From assembly GCA_963795415.1 (NCBI GenBank), contig CAWCHQ010000002.1, positions 1,054,001 to 1,118,000 of the forward strand: 64,000 bases of DNA, written 5' to 3'. Below are positions 35,737 to 45,600 of this stretch, in pieces. A model generated the notes under the pieces. The model ran no database searches. It was not told the origin of the DNA and worked only from the letters and a program-made list of their open reading frames with translations. Source of the DNA: CAVSUZ01 sp963795415. GTDB taxonomy: Bacteria; Pseudomonadota; Alphaproteobacteria; Acetobacterales; Acetobacteraceae. The stretch's first letter is position 1; each line of letters starts with the position of its first letter. The position numbers and the translations under genes are program-made.

Positions 35737-36586
35737 CACGGCATGGCACCGTCAACTTGGTGAACGGCCGGCTTGCTGGGGCGGATCGGGACGGATAGTC
35801 GGGTGGGATGAGAGCAGCCGTCCGCTCCCGCTACGCCGGCTATCGGTTCCCGGCCGAGATTATCAGCCACGCCATATGGCTGTACTTCCGCTTCCCGCTC
35901 GGCCTGCGCATGGTCGAGGAGGTGCTGGCAGCACGGGGCGTCGTGGTCAGCCACGAGACCGTGCGGCAATGGGCGCGCAAGTTCGGCCAGGCATTTGCCA
36001 ACCAGATCCGTCGCAGACTGCCTTGCGCTGGTGACAAGTGGCACCTCGATGAGATCGTGCTCAAGATCGCCGGCGTGACGCACTGGCTGTGGCGGGCCGT
36101 CGATCAAAGAGGCATCGTGCTTGATGTCCTGGTCCAAAGCCGGCGTGACAAACGGGCCGCCAAGCGGCTGCTGCGCAAGCTTCTGAAGCGCCAGGGCCGA
36201 GCGCCTCGTGTGATGATTACCGATAAGCTGGCGAGCTACAGCGCCGCGAAGGGGGAGCTGATGCCCAGCGTCGAGCACCGCCGCCACAAGGGCCTGAACA
36301 ACATGGCGGAAAACTCGCATCAGCCGACCCGACGACGAGAGCGACAAATGAAACGGTTCAAGTCGCCTGGCCAAGCGCAGCGGTTCCTGTCAGCCCACGA
36401 CCCGATCAACAACCTCTTCCACCTCCGCCGCGATCACGTCACCGCCGTTCAGTATCGAGAAGCCGGATGCGAGCCTTCGAGACCTGGGCCGAGATCACCT
36501 GTCCTGTCGTTCCGCCGTGATCGTGCGTGCCCCCGACCATGGCAAAGAGCGCGTCAGGTTCCACAAGTTGACGGTGCCCTGCCGTG
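35737..36586 (+). mobile_element. IS6-family insertion sequence with terminal inverted repeats
   Basis: The left end CACGGCATGGCACCGTCAAC (35737 on) matches the reverse complement of the right end (about 36559-36586), which reads CACGGCAGGGCACCGTCAAC: an imperfect terminal repeat of about 28 bases around one transposase gene. The element is about 850 bp, the usual IS6 size. I could not see an 8-bp target duplication, so it may have arrived by recombination between copies. A similar GGGACCGTCAACAATG occurs at about 36614, perhaps another IS6 end. Confidence 0.7.
35808..36520 (+). CDS. IS6-family transposase, nearly intact
   Basis: The DDE transposase starts MRAAVRSRYAGYRFPAEIIS and contains a helix-turn-helix (VVVSHETVRQWARKFG), WHLDEIVLKIAG (first Asp), MITDKLASYSAAKG (second Asp) and NNMAENSHQPTRRRERQMK (Glu). 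Near 36455 a base shift changes the last residues: the family end SRMRAFETWAEIT is in another frame ending at 36520, while the original frame runs on to 36587. The catalytic core is intact, so this copy may be the active one that shaped the cluster. Confidence 0.82.
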
Positions 36587-36845
36587 AACTCTCGTCGCTG
36601 ATCAATATGCTTGGGACCGTCAACAATGGGAGTCTCAGGTGTGCATCTCTTTCAGGCCCGTGCCTCTTTGCATCGCGACGCAATCGGTCCTGTCGCTCGC
36701 GGCGGCCCGAGCGCAGTGTCACCCTGGCGGATGGTGGCGGATGGGCGTCGGGAAAGCGAGATCGCCCACCGCAGCCGTCGCGCCACATTCAAGTGCCCAG
36801 AACAGTTCGACATCGCCTGGCTCCTTACCGCTGGTGGAGAGTGCG
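36587..36845. other. Stretch after the IS6 element with one IS6-end-like sequence
   Basis: No gene recognised. A GGGACCGTCAACAATG sequence near 36614 resembles the IS6 terminal repeat. A plus-strand frame containing FDIAWLLTAGGECVSILPIP runs through it but has no known relatives that I can name. Confidence 0.35.
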
Positions 36846-37157
36846 TCAGCATTCTGCCGATTCCGGCGGAGCCGTCGGTGCAAGAATTCGCCAGCCGTCT
36901 ATTGCGGTCTGTGCCGCGCTGAATGAGAGGTCAGGTTCGACCTCCCATTGGTGGCACTTGTCGCACCAGTACCAAGCTGCGTGACGCAGGTCGGGGCCGT
37001 TCTGGCGAGCCAACCAGTACCAACCGCTCAACTCCGGGTTGGCGGGCCGGCCGTCCCAGTCCTGGGCCTCCAGGAAGGACACCCCGGGAGCGCCGTCTAA
37101 CGACACGTCGTTCGCCGCTGTCGCGACGCCCGACCCAGCTGTATGGCTTTCATGCAC
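36846..37157 (-). CDS. Hypothetical protein, Trp-rich
   Basis: With GTG at 37157 (GAAAGGAAC just upstream) the protein has 103 residues. It contains GVSFLEAQDWDGRPANPELS, GWYWLARQNGPDLRHAAWYW and CDKCHQWEVEPDLSFSAAQT, with a CxxC pair next to a run of Trp/Tyr, and ends GWRILAPTAPPESAEC. I do not recognise the family. An upstream ATG at 37256 in the same frame would add a His-rich segment. It lies downstream of sdhB on the same strand, 172 bases away, so it could be on the end of the sdh transcript. Confidence 0.5.
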   Translation of the reverse strand: MHESHTAGSGVATAANDVSLDGAPGVSFLEAQDWDGRPANPELSGWYWLARQNGPDLRHAAWYWCDKCHQWEVEPDLSFSAAQTAIDGWRILAPTAPPESAEC

Positions 37158-37328
37158 GTTACGTTCCTTTCGACGAGGATGGCTGTTGCCGGCGGGTTCA
37201 TCGCCATGCCCGTGGGCATGGGCTCCGTGCACTCGCGTGTTGGCAAGTTCTCCCAAGTGAAGGGCGATGAGCCGTACAGCAAGGTGCTCCGGTTTTGGGG
37301 CGTTGGGTTTGCTCGTGGAGAGCCCCTT

Positions 37329-38111
37329 TCAGACCTGACGCTCCACGATCAATTGCTTGATCGCCCCGATCGCCTTGCCGGGGTTGAGCCCCTTCGGGCA
37401 GGTGTCGGTGCAGTTCATAATCGTGTGGCAGCGATAGAGCTTGAATGGGTCTTCCAGCGCGTCCAACCGATCGCCGGTCAACTCGTCGCGCGAATCGGCG
37501 ATCCAGCGGTACGCCTGGAGCAGCACGGCAGGGCCGAGAAACCGGTCGCCATTCCACCACCAGCTCGGACAGCCTGCCGTGCAGCAGAAGCACAGGATGC
37601 ACTCCCATAATCCGTCGATTTGGGTGCGCTCCTTCTTGGATTGCAGCCGCTCTCGGTCGGGTGGGGCGGGGGTGTCGGCCTTCAACCAGGGCTCGATGGC
37701 GCGGTACTGCGCGAAGGGTTGCGTCAGATCGGGGACGAGGTCCTTGACCACCGCCATGTGCATCAGTGGCGCGATCCGCACCGGGCCCTTGATGTTCTCG
37801 ATCGGCTTGAGGCAGGCGAGCCTGTTGGTGCCGTCGATGTTCATCGCGCACGACCCGCAGATGCCCTCCCGGCAGGAGCGGCGGAAGGTGAGGGTCGAGT
37901 CGATCTCGTCCTTGATCTTGATAAGCGCGTCCAGGACCATCGGCCCGGTCTCGTCCAGGTCCAATTCGTAGGTGTCCCAGCGAGGGTTCCGCCCGTCATC
38001 GGGGTTCCAGCGGTAGACCTTGAAAACGCGCACGCGATCGGCATTCGGGGAGGCCTTGAAGATACGGCCCTGGCGGACACGGCTGTTGGCGGGAAGATTG
38101 AATTTGACCAT
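37329..38111 (-). CDS. sdhB: Succinate dehydrogenase iron-sulfur subunit
   Basis: The 260-residue SdhB carries an N-terminal plant-type ferredoxin domain with the [2Fe-2S] ligands CREGICGSC and a later Cys (RLACLKP). The C-terminal domain has CILCFCCTAGCPSWWW for [4Fe-4S] and CHTIMNCTDTCPKGLNPGKA for [3Fe-4S]. It passes electrons from SdhA to ubiquinone at the SdhCD membrane anchor. Order on the minus strand is sdhC-sdhD-sdhA-sdhB with short gaps (11, 9 and 18 bases), one operon. The sequence is intact. Confidence 0.96.
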   Translation of the reverse strand: MVKFNLPANSRVRQGRIFKASPNADRVRVFKVYRWNPDDGRNPRWDTYELDLDETGPMVLDALIKIKDEIDSTLTFRRSCREGICGSCAMNIDGTNRLACLKPIENIKGPVRIAPLMHMAVVKDLVPDLTQPFAQYRAIEPWLKADTPAPPDRERLQSKKERTQIDGLWECILCFCCTAGCPSWWWNGDRFLGPAVLLQAYRWIADSRDELTGDRLDALEDPFKLYRCHTIMNCTDTCPKGLNPGKAIGAIKQLIVERQV

Positions 38112-38129
38112 TTTGGTTCTTCTTCGGTT

Positions 38130-39941
38130 TCAGTAGACGCGCTCCTTCGGTGGAAATACGGATACCTCGTTCGTCAGGGTCCGCATCCGCACCGGGCGGG
38201 AATCGAGCCGCACGTCGCCCGCATCGTCGCACCAGGCCAGCGTATGCTTCAGCCAGTTGGTGTCGTCGCGCTCCGGAAAATCGTCGTTGGCGTGCGCGCC
38301 GCGGCTTTCGTGGCGGGCCTGCGCACCGACCAGCGTGGCCATGGCGTTACCCATCAAATTCTGTAGCTCCAGCGCCTCCACCAGGTCGCTGTTCCAGATC
38401 AGGCTGTGATCGGACACCGACACGTCGTCCAGCGCTGCCCACAGATCGCGCATTCTGACCACGCCTACGGCCAGGCTGGCGCTGGTGCGAAACACCGCAG
38501 CATGGGTTTGCATTGTCCGCTGCATGTCTTTTCGCAGCTGGGCTACCCGGATGGACCCGTTTGCGTATCGCATGCGATCGAACCGATCGAGCGCCGCCTT
38601 GCCGGCGTTTGGCGGGAGCGGGGCCTGGGCGGCGCCGGAGCTCAGGACCTCAGCCGCTCGATGCGCGGCGGCGCGGCCGAACACCACCAGATCGAGCAGC
38701 GAGTTGGTGCCGAGCCGATTGGCGCCATGGACCGAGACGCAGGCGCACTCGCCCACCGCCATCAGGCCAGACACCACCGCGTCGGGGTCGGCCGCAGTTG
38801 GGGCCAGCACCTCACCGTGATAATTCGTCGGGATGCCGCCCATGTTGTAATGAACGGTCGGTAGCACCGGGATTGGGTCCTTCGTCACATCGACGCCGGC
38901 GAACACCTCGGCCGTCTCGGAGATGCCGGGCAGCCGCTCGTGCAGCATGGCAGCGCTGAGATGCTCCAGATGCAGCAGAATGTGGTCCTTGTTCGGCCCG
39001 CAGCCGCGTCCCTGGTTGATCTCGATGGTCATGGAGCGGGAGACGACGTCGCGCGAGGCAAGGTCCTTGGCGGTCGGCGCGTAGCGTTCCATGAATCGCT
39101 CGCCCTCCGAATTGGTCAGGTACCCACCCTCGCCGCGCGCGCCCTCGGTGATCAGGCAGCCGGCGGGGAAGATCCCAGTGGGGTGGAACTGCACGAACTC
39201 CATGTCCTGGCACGGCAGGTCGGCGCGCAGGACCATGCCGTTGCCGTCGCCGGTGCAGGTGTGCGCCGAGGTGCAGGAGAGATAGGCGCGCCCATACCCG
39301 CCGGTCGCCATCACCACGGTCTGCGCTCGGAAGCGATGCATGGTGCCGTCCTCCAGACACCAGGCGGTCACGCCCCGGCACCCGCCCTCGTCGTCCATGA
39401 TGAGGTCGAGAGCGAAGTATTCGACGAAGAACTCCACGTCGTGCTTGAGGCACTGCTGATAAAGCGTGTGCAGGATCGCATGCCCGGTCTTGTCCGCGGC
39501 GGCGCAGGCGCGCATCGCCGGCTCCTTGCCGTATTCCTTCATGTGGCCGCCGAACGGGCGCTGGTAGATGCGGCCGTCCTCGGTGCGGCTGAACGGCACG
39601 CCGAAATGCTCCAGCTCGTACACCGCCGGGATCGCCTCGCGGCACATGTACTCGATCGCGTCCTGATCGCCGAGCCAGTCCGACCCCTTCACGGTGTCGT
39701 ACATGTGCCAGCGCCAGTCATCCGGCCCCATGTTGCCAAGCGCGGCGCCGATGCCGCCTTGCGCGGCGACGGTGTGGCTGCGTGTCGGGAATACCTTTGT
39801 GATGCAGGCCGTCTGCAGGCCGGCCGCGCCCATGCCGAGTGTCGCGCGCAACCCGGACCCGCCGGCGCCGACTACCACGACGTCGTAGGTGTGGTCGATG
39901 AAGCCATAGGCGGCGCGCGATGGCGTGGCGATCGCGTCCAT
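38130..39941 (-). CDS. sdhA: Succinate dehydrogenase flavoprotein subunit
   Basis: The 603-residue protein has the FAD-binding start VVVGAGGSGLRATLGMGAAG and the covalent flavin site TRSHTVAAQGGIGAALGN (His of SHT). It also has the succinate-binding region with HPTGIFPAGCLITEGARGEG and the capping domain, and ends in the C-terminal segment RMRTLTNEVSVFPPKERVY. It oxidises succinate to fumarate at the cytoplasmic face of the membrane. Length is normal and no lesion is visible. Confidence 0.97.
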   Translation of the reverse strand: MDAIATPSRAAYGFIDHTYDVVVVGAGGSGLRATLGMGAAGLQTACITKVFPTRSHTVAAQGGIGAALGNMGPDDWRWHMYDTVKGSDWLGDQDAIEYMCREAIPAVYELEHFGVPFSRTEDGRIYQRPFGGHMKEYGKEPAMRACAAADKTGHAILHTLYQQCLKHDVEFFVEYFALDLIMDDEGGCRGVTAWCLEDGTMHRFRAQTVVMATGGYGRAYLSCTSAHTCTGDGNGMVLRADLPCQDMEFVQFHPTGIFPAGCLITEGARGEGGYLTNSEGERFMERYAPTAKDLASRDVVSRSMTIEINQGRGCGPNKDHILLHLEHLSAAMLHERLPGISETAEVFAGVDVTKDPIPVLPTVHYNMGGIPTNYHGEVLAPTAADPDAVVSGLMAVGECACVSVHGANRLGTNSLLDLVVFGRAAAHRAAEVLSSGAAQAPLPPNAGKAALDRFDRMRYANGSIRVAQLRKDMQRTMQTHAAVFRTSASLAVGVVRMRDLWAALDDVSVSDHSLIWNSDLVEALELQNLMGNAMATLVGAQARHESRGAHANDDFPERDDTNWLKHTLAWCDDAGDVRLDSRPVRMRTLTNEVSVFPPKERVY

Positions 39942-39950
39942 AACTCCTCC

Positions 39951-40355
39951 TCAGAGGCCCAAACGCAGCGCCGCGATGATGCAGAGCAGCGCGGCGACGA
40001 TGCAGAGGCCGCGCTGAAACAACAGCATCACAATGCAAATCGCCTCGTTCTGGACGTAGTCCTCGACAACCACGCGCAGGCCGAGTTCCATGTGCCAGAA
40101 TGTCGCGACGATCAGGCACAGCAGCAACACCAGCGGCACCGGCGCATGCAGCCAGTCGATCATGCCGGCCCGGGTCGTTCCTTCAAGGCTGATGACGGAG
40201 ACGATGAACCAGATCGCCAGCGGCACTAGCGCGATGGCTGTCATCCGCTCCGCCACCCAAGCGCCGGACCCGGACCGCGCTGAGCCGAGGCCGCGTGCAA
40301 GCTTGAGCTGGGAGCGCATGATATCGACGCGAGGAGCGTCGTCCGGAGATGGCAT
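39951..40355 (-). CDS. sdhD: Succinate dehydrogenase membrane anchor subunit SdhD
   Basis: With ATG at 40355 (MPSPDDAPRVDIMRSQL) the protein has 134 residues and three hydrophobic segments, and ends with the diagnostic FWHMELGLRVVVEDYV heme/quinone-site pattern before the last helix. An ATG at 40319 (MRSQLKLARGLGSARSGSG) is an alternative and matches the usual start of alphaproteobacterial SdhD. It forms the cytochrome b anchor with SdhC. Confidence 0.9.
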   Translation of the reverse strand: MPSPDDAPRVDIMRSQLKLARGLGSARSGSGAWVAERMTAIALVPLAIWFIVSVISLEGTTRAGMIDWLHAPVPLVLLLCLIVATFWHMELGLRVVVEDYVQNEAICIVMLLFQRGLCIVAALLCIIAALRLGL

Positions 40356-40366
40356 GTCGCTCGCCT

Positions 40367-40837
40367 TCACCACACCAGGAATCCGACGACCCACACGACC
40401 AACGCCGCCGCGATCGTCACGATGATGAGTGCCCACCCCGAGGTGCGGTAGGTCCGGCTTTCGAAGCTAATGCGAACAGGCTCCTGCTGGGCCAAGGGAC
40501 CAAACCCCCACCCTGCATCCCACACCAGATGGCGGATTCCCTGGAACAGATGCAGCAACAGAGCCGCGCTCCAGCCCAGCAGCAGAAACACTCCGAACCC
40601 CGAGCCGAGGAAGCTCTGCACCGTCGCGAAGGCGGAGTCCGATGTCGCGGCGGCGATGAGCCACCAGGTCATGAGTAGCGTACCGACCGATAGGCCGACA
40701 CCGGTGATGCGATGGCTGATCGAGAGCACCATGCTCACCGGCCAGCGATAGCTTTGCACATGGGGCGACAGCGGCCGGGCGACCAGCTTGCCGTCACTCC
40801 CGCGCGCCACCCTCAGCGCGTCCCGGGTGTCTTTCAC
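40367..40837 (-). CDS. sdhC: Succinate dehydrogenase cytochrome b556 subunit SdhC
   Basis: The protein has 156 residues from a GTG at 40837 (GGGGAGAAGG upstream). The family pattern is RPLSPHVQSYRWPVSMVLSI, SHRITGVGLSVG in helix one, and HLFQGIRHLVWDAGWG with the heme-ligand His. Three membrane helices are visible. The reading frame remains open upstream to 41002, but that part is not SdhC-like. It is the first gene of the sdh operon; the region upstream carries a motif shared with the nuo operon. Confidence 0.9.
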   Translation of the reverse strand: MKDTRDALRVARGSDGKLVARPLSPHVQSYRWPVSMVLSISHRITGVGLSVGTLLMTWWLIAAATSDSAFATVQSFLGSGFGVFLLLGWSAALLLHLFQGIRHLVWDAGWGFGPLAQQEPVRISFESRTYRTSGWALIIVTIAAALVVWVVGFLVW

Positions 40838-41347
40838 GGAGGCCTTCTCCCCTTCGCTCGCCGGAGAATGAAATGCGCCGAGCCGTTGCGCGTTGGTGAA
40901 AGCAGGTAGGATCGAGGCGGACGGAGGCTCGTCGTCCCAACCGTGGCGAACTCTTCGGGACCGTAAGGTCTCCGCCCGGCTGTGTCCGCAAGGCCCAGCC
41001 ATACCGGGTTTCGTAGCGCTGGCGATAGGGCCGGAAACTACTCATCATAGCCGCGGCGTTGCGGGCGCGAGGCTCTCGCGGCTATCGGCAAAACCCTCTC
41101 GACAGTCGGCCCGCGTGGCCCCCGCTGCGAACGCCCTGTCGTTCGCTTTCTCTTCAATGCGGAGAGTACCGAGGCGGATGGCATCGCTGTCGCGCCGTCT
41201 TGTCGCTAGAGTGGACAAACCGATCCAACGTCCGCGAGGTCACGTCAGATCACCCGGGTCCGACGGGGCAGCCGTGGTGTGCCCCGAAGCGTGGGCGCTG
41301 GTTGACGCCGAGCCGCGACCCCTGTGCCTCTCAGAGCGAGTTCAGTT
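40838..41347. promoter_or_regulatory. Upstream region of sdhCDAB with GGAAACTACTCA motif
   Basis: No gene is seen in these 510 bases between sdhC and the Crp/Fnr gene end. At 41033-41044 lies GGAAACTACTCA, also found twice upstream of nuoA. On the minus strand the overlapping bases read TATGATGAGTAG; TATGAT is a good sigma-70 -10 hexamer about 205 bases ahead of the sdhC GTG, but no clear -35 box is present. Confidence 0.45.
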
Positions 41348-42070
41348 TTATCCCGCCTTGCGTTCGAGTTGTTTCCTGTTCAGTATTTCAATAACCCGAG
41401 GGCCATGTCGCATGATGAGGCCATCTTTCTCCAGAGTATGGAGAGCGCGGCTTACGGATTCGACGGTCAAGCCGACGAAATCCGCGATGTCGTGGCGGGT
41501 CATCGGTATCTCGACGTGGTTCGGTTGCTCGGCGGGTGAGGGGCTATGCCGATCAAGAAGAAGCAGGAACTTCGCGAGTTTCCCTCCGATCTCGCGAAGG
41601 GCGAGCGCGATCGCGTGGCGCTGCGCTTCACGAAGTTCGTGACACAGCTTGCAGAGGAAGTGGAAGTCCAGCTGCGGGTCTCGCCGGAGCAGGTTCGTGA
41701 GACCGTCGAGTGGAATTCGGTAGGCTGTTACGGCGGTCACCGTTTGCGCCGTTCCCGTATATCGGCCATTTTCGCTGAGTCCCAGCAAGTCTCTAGGAAA
41801 GAAAAATGCTGAAATGCGCCGGTCTCCGGTGGGCAGGACACCATAGGTTTCCACAACCCCGCCGACGATGTTATAGATGAAATTCGAGCGGCTGCCCTCA
41901 GCGTACACAACCGTATTGCGGCGGAACCGAACCAAACTCGAAATTACGACCAATCGATCCTGGTCTTCTTCCGACAGAAGCTCAACCGCGCTCCCGTTTC
42001 CGGTCTCGGCAAAAGGTATTCCAAACATAGATGGTCGCGAAACAACGGCACGCGCCGGATGAGAAGGCAT
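41348..42070 (-). CDS. Crp/Fnr-family transcriptional regulator (FixK/Dnr-like)
   Basis: The 240-residue protein has a cyclic-nucleotide-type beta-roll (VVYAEGSRSNFIYNIVGGVV, PTGDRRISAFFFPRDLLGLS), a long dimerisation helix and a winged helix-turn-helix (MTRHDIADFVGLTVESVSRA). The recognition helix has the E..SR pattern that reads TTGAT/ATCAA half-sites. The N-terminal four-Cys cluster of true FNR is absent, so it is FixK/Dnr-like and not an iron-sulfur oxygen sensor. A perfect FNR/FixK box lies 97 bases upstream, suggesting autoregulation. Its location beside sdh points to control of respiration. Confidence 0.9.
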   Translation of the reverse strand: MPSHPARAVVSRPSMFGIPFAETGNGSAVELLSEEDQDRLVVISSLVRFRRNTVVYAEGSRSNFIYNIVGGVVETYGVLPTGDRRISAFFFPRDLLGLSENGRYTGTAQTVTAVTAYRIPLDGLTNLLRRDPQLDFHFLCKLCHELREAQRHAIALALREIGGKLAKFLLLLDRHSPSPAEQPNHVEIPMTRHDIADFVGLTVESVSRALHTLEKDGLIMRHGPRVIEILNRKQLERKAG

Positions 42071-42166
42071 CGGGAAGCTAAACCCTAAGTATCAAGACTA
42101 ACGCCATGTTGCCCAACACCTGCTCCGGCGCAAGGGGAGATGTGGCGGACGCCGCACTCAAAGAAA

Positions 42167-42180
42167 TTGATCCAGATCAA
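42167..42180. promoter_or_regulatory. FNR/FixK box
   Basis: TTGATCCAGATCAA is a perfect TTGAT-N4-ATCAA site. A -10-like TAGCAT at 42203-42208 has exactly the spacing of a class II FNR/FixK promoter (box centred at -41.5 for a start at 42215) toward the plus-strand CheB/CheR kinase gene. Toward the minus strand it lies 97 bases ahead of the Crp/Fnr gene start. Confidence 0.75.
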
Positions 42181-42208
42181 GGAACTCTCCCCCGCGTGGC
42201 GTTAGCAT

Positions 42209-42600
42209 CGTCCCATGGTCGGCCAGCGGCGTCGATGCGGGTTGCGGTGCCGGCTCAACTTCGACACGCCCGGGCCTTCCCAGGCTCCCGTGGCCGGAAC
42301 TCATCCACGATCAGCGAGGCGGACCACATTAACCGATAACTCGAGTAGCCAGGGCAAGGATGGCGTGCCCGCCCGACTGGCGATACCTGATTGAAGCTTT
42401 TGTCTGGCGGCAGGCGGCCGCGATGCTGGCGAGCACGCAGGTAGGAGGTTGCTGACAGTGGCGCCGGAAAATACTCGAGCGAGCCGTGGTGGCCTGGCCG
42501 ACGGCGCGGACCTTGGTGGCGCAATCTCTTTCGAACCGGCCCGGCGCTATAAGTGCGGCGACGCCGGCCATCGTGGCAACGGCGTGACCTCCCGCCTCTG
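42209..42600. other. Leader region between FNR-type promoter and the hybrid kinase gene
   Basis: No protein gene is recognised here. If transcription starts near 42215, the kinase mRNA has an untranslated leader of nearly 390 bases. I see no known riboswitch. Short open frames exist without ribosome-binding sites. Confidence 0.35.
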
Positions 42601-45600
42601 ATGGTAGGCAGGAAGGAGACGCGAACGGCGCCGGCTCGCCACTGGCGACCGGGGCAGCCCCACCGGGACGGACCTACGCCAATACCTATCGTCGAGGAGG
42701 CGAGTACCGCGGCGGCATCCTACGATTTTGCCGTTGTCGGACTGGGAGCATCCGCTGGCGGTCTCGAAGCTTTCAGGAAGCTGTTCGACGCGCTTCCGGG
42801 CGCGATCGGGATGGCCTTCGTCTTGATCCAACACCTCGAGCCGACGCACGACAGCATGCTCGTTGATCTGCTGGCCGACCATACGCCGATGCGGGTCGTC
42901 CAGGCAGCGGACGGGATGCCAGTCGAGCAGGATCATGTCTATGTGATTCCGCCGGGAGTATTCCTCTCGATCCGGGGCGGCGCACTCCGCCTCTCGGGAC
43001 CGCGGGAGCGCCACGGCGCGCGCATGCCGTTCGACCATTTCCTGCGCTCGCTGGCTGACGAGTGCGGAAGTCGCGCCATCTGTGCCGTCCTCTCGGGTAC
43101 CGGCGACGATGGCAGTCTCGAACTCACGGCAGTCAAGGCGAAGGGCGGTCTCGTCATCGCCCAGAACCCGGAGGAGGCCGCCTTCGACGGTATGCCCAAG
43201 AGCGCCATTGCGACCAGCGCCGTAGACCTTGTGCTCTCGGCGGCCGGGATCGCCGAGGCGCTTGCCAAGTACGACCAGGAGAGCCGTTCCGAGCCCCTAC
43301 GTATGGGCTCGGCGCCTGGCACCGACAGGCAGGCCGGGCTGACCGAAATCATCGACCTGCTGCGCGCGAGCACGCCGCATGATTTCGCCCTCTACAAGCG
43401 GGGCACCCTCAGCCGGCGCATCGAGCGGCGGATGGCTGTGGCGACCATCGAGGACACCACTCGTTATCTAAAGCTCCTGCGGGAGGACTCGCGCGAGCTT
43501 GAGCTCCTCGCCAAGGACCTGCTCATCCACGTCACGAGCTTTTTCCGCGACGAGGAGGTCTTCGCTCTGCTGGCCCGGACGATCGTCCCCGATCTGGTGC
43601 GCGGCCAGAGTCCAGACCGACCGCTCCGCGTCTGGGTGCCGGGTTGCAGCACGGGCGAGGAAGCCTACTCCCTCGCCATGCTCTTCCTCGAGGAGATTGC
43701 CGCAACGAAGCGGAACATCAAACTGCAAATATTCGCGTCCGATGCCGATGAAGCGGCGGTGGTTTTCGCGCGCGACGGCCTCTATCCCGACACGATCCAG
43801 TCACAGATATCGTCGGAACGACTGGGTCGCTTCTTTGTCCAGGAGGATCACAGCTACAGGGTGGTCCGCGAGCTGCGCGACACCGTGGTCTTCGCTGTCC
43901 ACGACCTGCTTGCGCATGCGCCCTTCTCGCGGGTCGATCTCCTCTCCTGCCGTAACCTACTGATCTATTTGCAGCCCGAGGCTCAGGCTAGCCTTCTCTC
44001 GCATTTCCACTTCGCTGTCCGCCCGGGCGGCATCCTGCTTCTCGGCACGTCCGAGACGGTGGGCAGTGCTGCCGAGGGCTTCGAGCCGCTCTCGAAGAAG
44101 TACGGGGTCTATCGACACATCGGCGGCGGCCGACTGGACAAAGTCAGACTTCCGATGGACAGCCGTGCTGGCGGGCAGCTGCGTTGGCCTCCGCGGCAGA
44201 CCGTGTCGCAGAGCGCCAGTCTCGCGGAACTCTCGCAGCGTGTGCTCCTTGAGGCGTACGCACCGGCATCGGTCCTGATTAACCACAAACGCGCGGGTCT
44301 TTTCTACCTCGGGCCGACCGACCGTTATCTGCGAGTGGCCCCGGGTGAGGCCACCGGAGACCTGCTCGCGATGGCGCGCGAGGGTCTGGGTAGCAAGCTC
44401 GGGGCGGCGATCCGGCAGGCGATCCAAAGCCGGGCGCGAACCGTCGTCGCTGGTGCGCGCGTCAACCGCGAGGGGCGCTCCGTCGCGGTCAGCATCGTGG
44501 TCCAGCCGCTACAGGGCGACGGTCAGGATTTGTTGCTGGTCAGCTTCGTGGACGAGATCGAGCGCGACAACCGACCTGAACAAACGGACGCGCCGCCGGC
44601 CGATGCGGCGCAAATCGCGGAGCTGCAACGTGAACTCGAGGCGACCCGAAAGGAGCTTGAGAGCACCGTGCGCGAACTCGAGCTCGCCAACGAGCAGCTG
44701 AAGGCGATCAACGAAGAAGCCATGTCTGTAAACGAGGAGTACCGGTCCACCAACGAGGAGTTGGAGACCTCAAAGGAGGAACTCCAGTCGCTCAACGAGG
44801 AACTGACTGCCCTCAACGGCCAGCTTCACGAGACGATCGGGCGCCAACGTGCCACCTCCAACGACCTTCGGAACATGTTGAACAGCTCCGACGTCGCGAT
44901 GGTCATCCTGGACGCAAACCTAACCATTCGCCTGTTCACGCCAGCCGCGAAGGCGCTCTTCAGCATCATCGCATCCGATGTCGGCCGGCCACTGGCTGAC
45001 CTCACGCGCCGTTTCCCCCAACGCGGTCTTCTGGCCGATGCCCGAACGGTGCTCGCGGGGTCCGAGCCGATCAGACGTGAAATTGGCATCGAGAGCGGCG
45101 CCTGCTACATTCAGCGAAATCTTGCCGTACCGCACGCACGACGACGGTGTCGAGGGCGTGGTCCTCACGTTCACCGACATCTCCGAAAGGAAGGCGGCTG
45201 AACGGGAGATCCAGGAAGCCCGCGCTTATTCGGACAGCATCATCGATACCATCCGCCAGCCGCTGGTCGTGCTCGATGACGATCTTCATGTCATTTCTGC
45301 CAGCCGCTCCTTCTACCGGGTCTTTGCGACCGAGCCCGAGAAAACCGTCGGGCGGCCCCTTTGGGCTGCCGATCCGCCTCATCTCGATATCCCAGGGTTA
45401 CGCGGCTTTCTCGACCTGATCCGATCCAGCGAGGCGGCTGTGACTGACTATGAAGTCGAGATCGAGGTTCCGCCGCTTGGTCGGCGGGCACTCCTGCTTG
45501 ATGCCCAGCAGATCCAAGAGAAGCCTCTCGGGAGACGGGAGGTCCTGGTGGCGATCGAGGACATCACCGAGCGCAAACGGGCCGAGGAACAGTTGCAGAC

